Positions 1 to 7,710 of a stretch of 25,667 bases of DNA are shown here, piece after piece. The notes below the pieces were generated by a model that had not been told where the DNA came from, ran no database searches, and saw only the letters and a program-made list of their open reading frames with translations. The position numbers were made by a program, and so were the translations under genes. The stretch's first letter is position 1. Every line of letters starts with the position of its first letter. The DNA lies in contig JBHHZM010000035.1 of the NCBI GenBank assembly GCA_046758065.1, positions 1 to 25,667 of the forward strand, written 5' to 3'. The DNA comes from JBHHZM01 sp046758065 (GTDB lineage: Bacteria; Pseudomonadota; Alphaproteobacteria; JAAXGF01).

Positions 1-475
1 GCGATGATCGCAATGGCAGGCTGCATCGCCGCCCAAGGCCCCTGATCCACGCGGCCAATGCCGCCGACCGAACCTCGAACGTCAACCTCCAAACCGTCGT
101 GAAAATCCCCCGCCAAGACCGCCGTCAACCCGGCCGATCACGCTCGTCTCGTTCAAATCAGGCAGTGGCGATGAATAATTCGGGCTAACTGCCGGGGTTC
201 GAAAAATCTATGCGCCCGTAAAAGACCGGAATTTCGCCTTTTGGCTATTCGCGGACTCAATGGCGGTGCCAGAACAATGACCACTTTCAGACAATAGGCC
301 GACAGACGAGGCCACTTCGTGCTTTCAAGCCGCGGCTAATTTCAACCTGAGACACTATCGTTCTGTCGGTTTGCCCGCGCCCGTCGATCCGGGGGTGCGG
401 CGGTGTCGCGAACCGCGTATGCTGGCGAAAATCGACCGGGGTGCGAGGCGTTGGAACGGGTCCAGGGAGACCGGT
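1..475. other. Left-edge region without a supported gene
   Basis: No confident gene is visible. On the plus strand one frame is open from the window edge to a TAA at 186-188 and could be the last 61 codons of a gene that begins outside. Its translation is basic, unrecognised, and loses coding character in the last 60 bases. On the minus strand a frame opens with a TTG at 128 and runs off the edge; it is equally unrecognised and has no clear ribosome binding site. The stretch 189-475 precedes the hemerythrin-like gene and probably holds its promoter, but I could not pick a convincing -35/-10 pair. Confidence 0.4.
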
Positions 476-1054
476 ATGACAAAGGCGATACGGATCCTGC
501 AGGCCGAGCATGCCAACATGTCGAAGGTGCTTGCCGTGCTTGAAGCCGAAATGCGGGCCTTCCGTGAACTCGGCAAACTCGATTTCGACCTGATGTTCAC
601 GATCATCGATTACATTGAAAGCTTTCCCGTCAAATCCCATCATCCCAAAGAAGAGCGCTACCTGTTCGACGCCCTTGCGCGACGCGATCCCGGCGCGGCG
701 CCGTTGATCGCGGAGCTGTGCCGGCAGCACGAGGACGAAAAGGCGCTGATCGCCGATCTCAAAGCCGCGGTCGAAGCCCTGTCCATCGAAACCCCGATGG
801 ACAAGGCCGAGTTCGAGAAACTCGTTACCGGCTATTCGTCCTTCATCTACGAGCACATGCGCAAGGAAGAGACGATGCTCTTTCCGATGGCGCGCGAGAG
901 CCTGCGGGCGGAGGACTGGATCGAGATCGAACAGGCGTTCGAAGCCAACCGGGATCCCGCTTTCGGCGACGAGGCGGAGGAACGTTATCACGAACTTCTG
1001 CGGCGGATCATTTATCTGTCGCAATCGCCGCTGAGCGCGCATTCCGACCCCTGA
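476..1054 (+). CDS. Hemerythrin-like (HHE) domain protein
   Basis: This 192-residue cytosolic protein has the hemerythrin HHE four-helix pattern that binds a non-haem di-iron centre. The expected ligands are visible: His12 in the first helix, His56 and Glu60 (HPKEE), His85 (QHEDE), and His127 with Glu131 (EHMRKE). Family members bind oxygen or sense or buffer reactive oxygen and nitrogen species or iron; which of these applies cannot be read from the sequence. The ATG at 476 is preferred because AGGGAGA lies about 8 bases upstream; an in-frame upstream ATG at 371 would add 35 arginine-rich residues that do not fit the fold. The HAD phosphatase gene follows after about 80 bases on the same strand and may be co-transcribed. 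The two have no obvious functional link. Confidence 0.88.
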   Translation: MTKAIRILQAEHANMSKVLAVLEAEMRAFRELGKLDFDLMFTIIDYIESFPVKSHHPKEERYLFDALARRDPGAAPLIAELCRQHEDEKALIADLKAAVEALSIETPMDKAEFEKLVTGYSSFIYEHMRKEETMLFPMARESLRAEDWIEIEQAFEANRDPAFGDEAEERYHELLRRIIYLSQSPLSAHSDP

Positions 1055-1133
1055 AACCGGCGCGTTGCCGGGCCCGGTTGCGGCGGCTATGATTCTCCGG
1101 GCGGCGCATGAGCGCCGACAATCGGGGCGACAG

Positions 1134-1907
1134 ATGACGGTGCGCGGCGTTCTCCTCGATCTCGAGGGCGTGCTGTACCAGGGCGACGCGCCGATACCCG
1201 GCGCGGTCGAGGCGGTGCGGCGTCTCGGCGATGCGGGGCTGGGCCTGCGGTTTCTGACCAATACGACGACGCGACCGCGCAGCCATATCGTGGCGCGTAT
1301 GCGCGCCATCGGCTTCGCAGTCGATCCCGCCGACGTCTTCTCGCCGGCGATGGCGGCCGGCCGCAGCCTGAGGCGCGCCGGCGTTCACCGCATACACCTT
1401 GCCGCGCCCGAAAGCCTCGCCGCGGACTTCACCGGCTTCGAACTCGTCGATGAGCGCGTCGATGCGGTGGTGCTCGGCGACCTCCACACGGAATTCACCT
1501 GGTTGCGGCTCAATCGTCTGTTCGGAATGCTGCTTGCCGGCGCGCGGCTGGTCGCCTTGCACAAGAACCGCTTCTGCCGGCGCGAAGAGGGGCTGGGGCT
1601 CGACCTCGGCCCGTTCGTTGCGGCGCTCGAATACGCTGCGGGCACGACCGCCGCGGTGATGGGCAAGCCGTCGCCCGCCTTCTTCGCGATGGCGCTCGAA
1701 TCGCTCGGACTCGCTGCCGACGAGACCGTCATGGTGGGCGACGACATCGAGGCCGATATCGGCGGCGCCCGGGCCGCAGGCATTTACGCGGTGCAGGTCG
1801 AGACCGGCAAGTACAGCCCGCGCGACCGCGCCCATCCGTCGATCGCGCCCGATGCGCGAATCCGTTCGATCCGCGAGCTCCCCGAGCTGATCCGGCAACT
1901 CACCTAA
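1134..1907 (+). CDS. HAD-superfamily subfamily IIA hydrolase (LHPP/NagD-like phosphatase)
   Basis: This is a 257-residue soluble phosphatase of the haloacid dehalogenase superfamily, subfamily IIA (the NagD, PGP and LHPP group). Motif I is D9-LEG-VL, motif II is LTNTTTRPR, the motif III lysine is in GKPSPAFF, and motif IV is VGDDIEADIGGA. The usual second aspartate of motif I (DxD) is replaced by Glu11; human LHPP also departs here (DxS), and this sequence most resembles that branch. Substrates of the branch include small phosphoesters and phospho-amino acids; the true substrate is unknown. The start at 1134 was chosen because GGGGCGA lies just upstream and the fold begins immediately; the upstream ATG at 1065 would add 23 unlikely residues. 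It ends 31 bases from a converging gene. Confidence 0.85.
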   Translation: MTVRGVLLDLEGVLYQGDAPIPGAVEAVRRLGDAGLGLRFLTNTTTRPRSHIVARMRAIGFAVDPADVFSPAMAAGRSLRRAGVHRIHLAAPESLAADFTGFELVDERVDAVVLGDLHTEFTWLRLNRLFGMLLAGARLVALHKNRFCRREEGLGLDLGPFVAALEYAAGTTAAVMGKPSPAFFAMALESLGLAADETVMVGDDIEADIGGARAAGIYAVQVETGKYSPRDRAHPSIAPDARIRSIRELPELIRQLT

Positions 1908-1938
1908 CGGGGTCCGCTTCGCCGCCGGGAGCCCGGTC

Positions 1939-2379
1939 TCATTTGGCGGCAGCGTCGCCGGCGCGGGCGATACGTTCGCGCAATTCGACGACGTGTTCGG
2001 GGTCGGTGCCGTATTCGTCCGAATCGGCGGTGGTGAGGAAGGCCTCCCAGAACAGGCCGACGGGATCGACGATCCAGCGTTTCTCAAGATGGGCGTAACA
2101 GCAGGTCGCCTGTCCGATCTCGATTTTTTGCCCTTCGGCGCGCTGTAGCCGCGAATAGACCTCTTCGAGCTCGCCGGCGGTTTCCACCTGAATGCCGAGA
2201 TGATCGACGCCGGTTTTGAAGCCGCGCGCGGAGATCGAAAAATTGACCCGCGGATCGTCGAGCATCCAGCGCGCGTAATCATCCTTGCACAAGCTCGGTG
2301 CGGTGTCGAACAGCGCTGAGTAGAAGCGCAGTCCGGCGTCGAAATCATCGACGGACATCTGGATATGAAAGCGTTTCAT
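1939..2379 (-). CDS. arsI: ArsI/CadI-family VOC metalloenzyme
   Basis: This 146-residue protein belongs to the vicinal oxygen chelate (VOC) superfamily and closely follows the ArsI/CadI pattern: an N-terminal MKRFHIQMSVDD strand, FYSALF, WMLDDPRVNF, VDHLGIQVE and a C-terminal WEAF. The diagnostic vicinal cysteine pair is Cys93-Cys94 (TCCYAH), which in ArsI binds trivalent organoarsenicals. Likely iron ligands are Gln7, His60 and Glu112. ArsI is a dioxygenase that cleaves the carbon-arsenic bond of methylarsenite and aromatic arsenicals; CadI is the cadmium-inducible homologue. The start at 2379 has GGGAGG in front (reverse strand). No arsR, arsM or arsenite efflux gene is visible nearby, but an MFS transporter gene diverges from it. 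The symbol is by family pattern, so a CadI-type role is possible. Confidence 0.85.
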   Translation of the reverse strand: MKRFHIQMSVDDFDAGLRFYSALFDTAPSLCKDDYARWMLDDPRVNFSISARGFKTGVDHLGIQVETAGELEEVYSRLQRAEGQKIEIGQATCCYAHLEKRWIVDPVGLFWEAFLTTADSDEYGTDPEHVVELRERIARAGDAAAK

Positions 2380-2487
2380 GGACAAGCCTCCCTGTAATGC
2401 ATTTTCCGTTCGCAACCCCGCCGCTGCCCGTGGACAAAGACGCGTCGGGTGAAGCGAGTGAACGCCATACCCGCTATGGTAGAACAA

Positions 2488-2516
2488 AATATAGAAAATA
2501 TTTTTATCAGTTGCAA
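2488..2516 (-). promoter_or_regulatory. Candidate sigma70-type promoter for the ArsI-like gene
   Basis: On the minus strand TTGCAA (2516-2511) and TATATT (2493-2488) are separated by exactly 17 bases inside a strikingly AT-rich patch of otherwise GC-rich DNA. Transcription would start near 2481 and give a leader of about 100 bases ahead of the start codon at 2379. Spacing and both hexamers are close to consensus; there is no experimental support. Confidence 0.6.
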
Positions 2517-2701
2517 CCCGTTTTCGTGAACGACGCCAGGCGGCGCGCATTCGAGGCGAGCCGACGTTCGCCTTCGGGAAGCGATTCCCAGTGCGGCGAA
2601 CGAGGACTTCCCGACGTCCGCATGACGGGAAAAATGATTCGCGTGTAACGGGAAAATATTTTACGCTTTTTGCGTGAGGATTCCTGGAGGGAAATTCGAT
2701 T

Positions 2702-2713
2702 AAATTGCAATTT
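2702..2713. repeat. Perfect 12-bp palindrome AAATTGCAATTT, candidate operator
   Basis: AAATTGCAATTT reads the same on both strands and sits 78 bases before the MFS start codon in AT-rich DNA. Dimeric regulators bind such sites; which one is unknown. Confidence 0.4.
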
Positions 2714-2790
2714 CCGCTTCACAGTGCGCGCGAATCTCCACCGCGTCGCGGTCCTCGAAATATGGAGCGACGTCGCCGCGTCCGAGACGC

Positions 2791-4035
2791 ATGATCGGGA
2801 TTGAACCATTCGCCGGCGCCCGGGCGGTGCTCGCTGAACGCAACTTCCGCCTCTTCGCGATCGGGCACGCGATCGCCTACGTGGGGTTCTGGGTCAATTT
2901 TGTCGCGGTAGGCTGGCTCACCTGGCAGCTCACGGGTTCGCCGACCTGGCTCGGGATCGTCGGCTTTGCCGATCTCTTTCCCGCCCTGGTCATCGGCCCG
3001 TTCGCCGCGGCGCTGATCGACCGCTGGGACCGCCGCAGGGTTCTCATGGTCACCGTTCTCTCGGTGGTCGCCCAGATGTCCACGCTCTTCGTCCTGGTAT
3101 TCGCCGAGTTCATCACCATCGAAGGATTCCTGGTTCTGGTCCTCTTCCAGGGCGTCATCATCGCCTTCAGCCAACCCGCCACGCCGGCCCTCATCGCCCA
3201 TCTGGTGCGGAAGGAAAATCTTCCCGCCGCGATGGCCGTCGACGCCTCGATCGCGCAGGTGACCAATTTCATGGGTCCGGTTGTCGCCGGATTCATACTG
3301 GTGTTGGGCGATATTGCCTTCGCCTTCTTGTTCAACGCCATCTGCTACTTCTCTTATTTCGTTTCGATTTTCCTGATCCGAATGGAGGCGACAAAACACG
3401 CCTGGCGGGTCCGCGATTCGGTTCTGAGCGAGGTCCGGGAAGGGCTGCGCTATGCGGTGGCGCACCGCGGAATCGGTCCTATTCTGCTGTTGCTGCTGAT
3501 CGAGGGGATGATCGCCCGGCCGGTCTCCCAACTCCTTCCCGGGTTCGCGGCCGAGGTCTTCGGCAGGGGCGCCGAGGGGGTCGCAACGCTCAATGCCGCG
3601 ATCGGCCTCGGCGCGCTGGTCGCCGCTCTCTGGCTCGCGCATCGCGGCCGCATCGCCGGTCTCACGGCGCTGACGCTCGGCAGCTTCGTCCTGCTCGGCG
3701 GCGCCATGCTCGCGTTCGGCGCGGCGACCGCATTTCCCGCCGGCGTCGCGGCGATGGTGGTGTTCGGCGCCGCAACCTCGGCGCTGGTCGTCGGCTCGCA
3801 GACGCTGACGCAGTGCGCCGTCGACGACGCGGTGCGGGGGCGCATCATGGGCGCGGTCTTTCTGATCTCGCGCGGCGGCGCCGCGTTCGGCACGCTGATC
3901 ATGGGTCGGCTCGCCGATACCTTCGGTCTGCAGGCGCCCGTCCTCGGCGGGGCGCTGATTCTCGGTATCTTCTGGCTCTGGACGATGAATCGCCGCCGGG
4001 CGATAACGGCGGCCTTCGAGACCGGGAGCGACTGA
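2791..4035 (+). CDS. MFS transporter, EntS-like (MFS_3) exporter family
   Basis: This 414-residue protein has the hydrophobic pattern of a 12-helix major facilitator in the inner membrane. The first helix starts near residue 20, and the loop between helices 2 and 3 carries the MFS signature IDRWDRRRVL (residues 76-85). The sequence resembles the EntS/MFS_3 group, mostly proton-driven exporters of siderophores or drugs. The start at 2791 has only a weak ribosome binding site, so the true start is uncertain by a few codons. It diverges from the ArsI-like gene across a shared regulatory region, so efflux of a toxic product such as an arsenical is an attractive but unproven role. The amidohydrolase gene follows after about 150 bases. 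Confidence 0.85.
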   Translation: MIGIEPFAGARAVLAERNFRLFAIGHAIAYVGFWVNFVAVGWLTWQLTGSPTWLGIVGFADLFPALVIGPFAAALIDRWDRRRVLMVTVLSVVAQMSTLFVLVFAEFITIEGFLVLVLFQGVIIAFSQPATPALIAHLVRKENLPAAMAVDASIAQVTNFMGPVVAGFILVLGDIAFAFLFNAICYFSYFVSIFLIRMEATKHAWRVRDSVLSEVREGLRYAVAHRGIGPILLLLLIEGMIARPVSQLLPGFAAEVFGRGAEGVATLNAAIGLGALVAALWLAHRGRIAGLTALTLGSFVLLGGAMLAFGAATAFPAGVAAMVVFGAATSALVVGSQTLTQCAVDDAVRGRIMGAVFLISRGGAAFGTLIMGRLADTFGLQAPVLGGALILGIFWLWTMNRRRAITAAFETGSD

Positions 4036-4187
4036 ACGCCGGAGCGCCGGGCCTGCCGCCGCCGCCGCCCGAACGGTCGGCAAATCCCCGGGCGCCGCTA
4101 GACGCGACCGCGGGCTGGACAGCGCCACCCATCTGGTCTAATCACGGGGCCGGGCTCAATGCCCGCATATCCGGGGATGACGCAATA

Positions 4188-4991
4188 ATGGATATCGCCG
4201 CCGACCACGCAGACATCATTCTGGCGCCCGACGAGCCGTCACCCGTGACGGTCGAGCGCGAGAACGGGGCCTCACCGTTTTTTCTCGTCTGCGATCACGC
4301 CGGCAAGACGATCCCACGCAGTCTCGGGAACCTCGGTCTGCCGGACTTCGAGCGCGAACGCCATATCGCATGGGACATTAGCGCCGCCCGCGTCGCGCGG
4401 CGGCTGTCGGCGCGCTTCGACGCGACGCTGGTGCTGCAGACCTATTCGCGGCTGGTCATCGACTGCAACCGGCAGCCCGGCGGCGACGGGTCGATCGCTA
4501 CGTTGAGCGAAATCACGGAAGTTCCCGGCAACCGGGATCTTCGCTCCGGGGCCGCCGCGGCCCGCGCCCGCAAAATTTTCCATCCCTACCACGACGCCAT
4601 CGCCGCCGCGCTCGACGCCCGCGCCGCCGCGGGGCGGCCCAGCGTCCTGGTCGCCGTGCACAGCTTCACGCCGGTGTTCAAGGACGAGCGCCGACCCTGG
4701 CACCTCGGTATTCTCTACAACCGCGACCCCCGGTTCGCCCGTATCCTGCTCGATATGCTGGCCGGAGACGACGCGCTCTGCATCGGCGACAACCGGCCCT
4801 ACGCCGTCGGCGACGACACCGATTACACGATCCCGGTACACGGCGAACAGCGGGGTCTGCCGCATGTCGAGCTCGAAATCCGGCAGGATCTGATCGAGAA
4901 CGAAGCGGGGCAGGCCGAATGGGCGGAACGCCTCGACGTTCTCCTTTCGGGCGCGCTCGAACGCCTACGCGTGGCCGATCCCGGCGCCTGA
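4188..4991 (+). CDS. N-formylglutamate amidohydrolase family protein
   Basis: This 267-residue protein matches the N-formylglutamate amidohydrolase family (PF05013), zinc enzymes releasing formate from N-formyl-amino acids. Visible conserved blocks are CDHAG (35-39), HIAWDI (59-64), YSRLVIDCNR (86-95), AVHSF (156-160, a probable metal-ligand histidine at 158), VHGE (217-220) and HVELEIR (226-232). The best-known member, HutG, ends histidine degradation, but no hut gene is present, so the substrate may be another formylated compound. The only sensible start is the ATG at 4188; two nearby upstream ATGs are out of frame. The gene converges on the cysteine hydrolase gene with 18 bases between stop codons. 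Confidence 0.88.
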   Translation: MDIAADHADIILAPDEPSPVTVERENGASPFFLVCDHAGKTIPRSLGNLGLPDFERERHIAWDISAARVARRLSARFDATLVLQTYSRLVIDCNRQPGGDGSIATLSEITEVPGNRDLRSGAAAARARKIFHPYHDAIAAALDARAAAGRPSVLVAVHSFTPVFKDERRPWHLGILYNRDPRFARILLDMLAGDDALCIGDNRPYAVGDDTDYTIPVHGEQRGLPHVELEIRQDLIENEAGQAEWAERLDVLLSGALERLRVADPGA

Positions 4992-5009
4992 AGCGTCGTC
5001 GCGGGCGGC

Positions 5010-5684
5010 TCAGCCCGTTCTTGCCAACTGGCCGGCGAGTTCTTCGACCACCTCGTCGGTCGAGCGGATGCGGCAATAGCCCTTGATCGCCCTCAGCGAG
5101 TTGTCGTGGCGTTCCTGACTGTAGGTGCAGCAGGCGTCCTTGACGAGCGTGACCAGATACCCCCGGTCGGCGGCGTCGCGCACCGCCGATTCGACGCACT
5201 GATCGGTGACCACCCCGGTAATGACGAGATACTCGACGCCGAGATTGCGCAGCACGTAATCGATGTTGGTCGCGTTGAAGGTGCTCGACGCCGTCTTCGG
5301 AATGACGATCTCGTCGCCCTGGGGGCGGATGTCATCGACCATCTCGGCGTCCTTCGATCCCTTGGGCACGTGCATGTTCGAGATCTTGTAATCGAGACTG
5401 CGGTCGCGTCCGTCGCGGGTCAGGCTCTCGATCATGGTGAAGACGACCTCTGCCCCGGCGCCGCGAAACGCCTGCTGGAGTTTCCGGATATTGGGGATGA
5501 CCTGATTTTCGAGCCGCTCGAAGTAATGCGCGTATTGCGCCATGTCGTGGCCGGCGAACTCGCTGCCTTCAGGGGTGGCGCAATATTTCTGGACGTCGAT
5601 GATCAGAAGCGCGGCGCATTCGGCAATCACCGGAACCTCGCGCGACATCACCGGCGCTCTGCGGGCGGCTTCGTGCGTCATCAT
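5010..5684 (-). CDS. Cysteine hydrolase, isochorismatase superfamily
   Basis: This 224-residue soluble protein is an isochorismatase-like amidohydrolase. The catalytic triad is Asp30 (LIIDVQKY), Lys130 (VIPK) and Cys163 (TDQCVESA), with the conserved cis-peptide region VVTDQC before the nucleophile. Members hydrolyse ureidoacrylate, biuret, N-carbamoylsarcosine, nicotinamide and similar amides; the substrate is not predictable here. GGGAGGGG lies directly upstream; the second ATG (5681) has better spacing than the first (5684), so the protein may be one residue shorter. It diverges from the first BKACE gene across 193 bases, so the two may share regulation and the hydrolase could process a related nitrogen compound. 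Confidence 0.86.
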   Translation of the reverse strand: MMTHEAARRAPVMSREVPVIAECAALLIIDVQKYCATPEGSEFAGHDMAQYAHYFERLENQVIPNIRKLQQAFRGAGAEVVFTMIESLTRDGRDRSLDYKISNMHVPKGSKDAEMVDDIRPQGDEIVIPKTASSTFNATNIDYVLRNLGVEYLVITGVVTDQCVESAVRDAADRGYLVTLVKDACCTYSQERHDNSLRAIKGYCRIRSTDEVVEELAGQLARTG

Positions 5685-5789
5685 CCCCTCCCAAGAACAG
5701 ACGTTCGATTCCGGGGACTGTAGCGGGGCGGCATCGGCGCGTCAAAGCGCGGGACGACGCCATCCCCGCCACGCCGGCGACCCCCGGGT

Positions 5790-5872
5790 GTCTCCCTTCG
5801 CTTACGCGATTGACGCTGGCTTCCGTTTCCCCGACGATCCCGGAAGATCGAGGGAGCGTGGCGAAGGGAGAC
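5790..5872 (+). promoter_or_regulatory. Long-range 12-bp inverted repeat covering the RBS of the first BKACE gene
   Basis: GTCTCCCTTCGC (5790-5801) is perfectly complementary to GCGAAGGGAGAC (5861-5872). A further 4-base pairing, ACGC (5804-5807) with GCGT (5856-5859), extends the stem after a small internal loop. The right arm contains the GAAGGGAG ribosome binding site, so an RNA containing both arms would hide the translation start at 5878. If transcription starts inside the loop, the arms could instead act as DNA half-sites. The loop contains TTGACG (5810-5815) with a poor -10 (GACGAT, 5833-5838). Confidence 0.5.
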
Positions 5873-5877
5873 CAGCG

Positions 5878-6759
5878 ATGAACACCGAGGTCATCGTCAC
5901 CTGTGCGGTCACCGGGGCCGGCGACACGGTCGGCAAGCATCCGGCAATTCCGGTGACGCCCGGAGAGATCGCCGACGCGGCGGTCGAGGCGGCGCGCGCC
6001 GGCGCGGCGATTGCGCATATGCATGTGCGCGATCCGGAGACCGGCAAGGGAGCGCGCGATCCGGCGCTGTTCCGCGAGGTCGTGGAGCGGGTGCGCGCCG
6101 CGAACGTCGACGTTATCGTCAACCTAACCGCGGGCATGGGCGGCGACTGGATTCCCGGCGAGGACGATCCCCGGATCGGCGATCCCGAAAGCGATCTGGT
6201 CGGTCCCGAAGAGCGGCTGGTCCACGTCGAGGAGCTGAGGCCCGAAATTTGCAGCCTCGACTGCGGTTCGATCAACTTCGGCGACATTCTTTATATCAGC
6301 ACGCCGGCGTATCTCCGGGTCATGGCGCAGCGCATCAAGGCGTTGGGCGTCAAGCCCGAGATGGAGGTCTTCGACCTCGGGCATTTGCGCTTCGCCAATC
6401 AGCTCGTTAGCGAGGGCATGATCGAGGACCCGCCGCTCTATCAGATCTGCCTGGGCATTCCCTGGGGCGCGCCGGCCGATACCGCGACCATGAAGGCGAT
6501 GTGCGACATGCTGCCTGAGAACGCGCAGTGGGCGGGGTTCGGCATTTCGCGCATGGAGATGCCGATGGTGGCGCAGGCCATGCTTCTCGGCGGGCACGTT
6601 CGCGTCGGCCTCGAGGACAACCTCTACCTCGAGCGGGGCGTGTTCGCCTCGAACGGCGAACTCGTCGAGAAGGCGATCCGCATCGTCGAACATCTCGGCG
6701 CCCGCGCGGTCACGCCGGCCGAAGCGCGCGAGAAACTGGGTCTGAGAAAACCGGGCTGA
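5878..6759 (+). CDS. Beta-keto acid cleavage enzyme (BKACE), copy 1; CdhC-like
   Basis: This 293-residue enzyme belongs to the BKACE family (PF05853, formerly DUF849), which condenses a beta-keto acid with acetyl-CoA and splits it into acetoacetate and a new acyl-CoA. The metal-binding HMH (His47, His49) followed by Arg51-Asp52, and the GLEDN block with Glu246 and Asp247, match the zinc and catalytic residues of the family. With an L-carnitine dehydrogenase and thioesterase downstream, the likely substrate is 3-dehydrocarnitine, giving betainyl-CoA plus acetoacetate (CdhC role). GAAGGGAG precedes the ATG. A paralogue of identical length follows after 35 bases; residues near the presumed pocket differ between them (for example TAGMGGD here, TTGGGAR in copy 2), so they may act on different substrates. 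Confidence 0.9.
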   Translation: MNTEVIVTCAVTGAGDTVGKHPAIPVTPGEIADAAVEAARAGAAIAHMHVRDPETGKGARDPALFREVVERVRAANVDVIVNLTAGMGGDWIPGEDDPRIGDPESDLVGPEERLVHVEELRPEICSLDCGSINFGDILYISTPAYLRVMAQRIKALGVKPEMEVFDLGHLRFANQLVSEGMIEDPPLYQICLGIPWGAPADTATMKAMCDMLPENAQWAGFGISRMEMPMVAQAMLLGGHVRVGLEDNLYLERGVFASNGELVEKAIRIVEHLGARAVTPAEAREKLGLRKPG

Positions 6760-6794
6760 ACCGGCGGCGCGGATCGGGAAAACAAGGAACGCGA

Positions 6795-7676
6795 GTGAAT
6801 ACCGAGGTCATCGTGACCTGCGCCGTCACCGGCGGCGGCGATACGGTCGGCAAGCACCCGGCGATTCCGATCACGCCGGAAGAGATCGCCGCCGCGGCGA
6901 TCGAGGCGGCACGGGCGGGCGCGGCGATCGTCCACGTTCACGTGCGCGATCCCGGGACCGGGACGACCTGCCGCGATCCCGCACTGTTCCGCGAGGTGGT
7001 CGCGCGGCTGCGCGATTCCGATGTCGACGTGGTCATCAACCTCACCACCGGCGGCGGCGCACGCTGGATGCCGGGCGAGGACGACCCGGCCGTCGGCCAC
7101 CCCGACAGCACGCTGGCGCCGCCCGCAGACCGCGTCGTCCATGTCGAGGAACTGCTTCCCGAGATTTGCAGCCTCGATTGCGCCACCATGAACTTCGGCG
7201 AGCATGTGTTCATGAACACGCTGCCGCACTTGAGGGTCATGGCGCGGCGAATCAGGGACTGCGGCGTCAAGCCCGAACTCGAAGTCTTCGACGCCGGCCA
7301 CGTCCTGGTCGCCAACCGGCTCATCGCCGAGGGGCTGGTCGAGGACCCGCCGCTCTATCAGCTCTGTCTCGGGATTCCCTGGGGCGCGCCGGCCGACAGC
7401 GCGACGATGATGACCCTGCGCGACATGCTGCCGGAAGGTGCCCTGTGGTCGGGCTTCGGCATCTCGCGCATGGAAATGCCGATGGTCGCGCAGGCGGTGC
7501 TGCTGGGCGGCAACGTCCGCGTCGGCCTCGAAGACAACCTTTATCTTGAGCGGGGCGTGTTCGCGTCGAACGGTCAGCTCGTCGAGAAGGCGGTCCGAAT
7601 CATCGAATATCTCGGCGCCCGGGCGCTAAGTCCCGCCGAAACGCGCAAGAAACTGGGCTTGCGGAGGAAGAACTAG
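6795..7676 (+). CDS. Beta-keto acid cleavage enzyme (BKACE), copy 2; CdhC-like
   Basis: This is a 293-residue paralogue of the preceding gene, colinear throughout with no insertions. It begins with GTG at 6795, supported by AAGGAA about 6 bases upstream and by exact alignment with the start of copy 1 (NTEVIVTCAVTG). The HVH metal motif (His47, His49) and GLEDN are intact, so both copies look active. Differences cluster at TTGGGAR, the CATMNFGEH block and FDAGHVLVANR, regions expected near the beta-keto acid substrate. The reaction is acetyl-CoA-dependent cleavage to acetoacetate and an acyl-CoA. Tandem duplication followed by divergence is inferred. A 200-base gap with a repeat element separates it from cdhA. 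Confidence 0.9.
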   Translation: MNTEVIVTCAVTGGGDTVGKHPAIPITPEEIAAAAIEAARAGAAIVHVHVRDPGTGTTCRDPALFREVVARLRDSDVDVVINLTTGGGARWMPGEDDPAVGHPDSTLAPPADRVVHVEELLPEICSLDCATMNFGEHVFMNTLPHLRVMARRIRDCGVKPELEVFDAGHVLVANRLIAEGLVEDPPLYQLCLGIPWGAPADSATMMTLRDMLPEGALWSGFGISRMEMPMVAQAVLLGGNVRVGLEDNLYLERGVFASNGQLVEKAVRIIEYLGARALSPAETRKKLGLRRKN

Positions 7677-7710
7677 TGCAGCGGCGCATACTGATGGTTC
7701 AGTCCAATCC

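Larger units (their letters stand above)
2380..2790. other. AT-rich divergent intergenic region between the ArsI-like gene and the MFS gene
   Basis: No gene is visible in these 411 bases, which are clearly more AT-rich than the surroundings. They contain the minus-strand promoter noted separately, a 9-base direct repeat ACGGGAAAA (2625-2633 and 2648-2656, start-to-start distance 23), and a perfect 12-base palindrome AAATTGCAATTT at 2702-2713. The palindrome and the direct repeats lie between the two divergent genes and look like operator material for the MFS gene, but no matching regulator gene is adjacent. Confidence 0.5.

Noticed and set aside
1..188. Edge reading frame as the 3' end of a gene
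   Set aside because: Coding character fades and no family is recognisable; noted in the region entry only.
1925..1936. CCGGG-AG-CCCGG between converging genes as a terminator
   Set aside because: The loop is too short and there is no T-run on either strand.
5002..5020. CGGGC-GGCTCA-GCCCG followed by TTCTT as a terminator of the amidohydrolase gene
   Set aside because: The stem is only 5 base pairs, the T-run is interrupted, and it overlaps the end of the converging gene; not strong enough to list.
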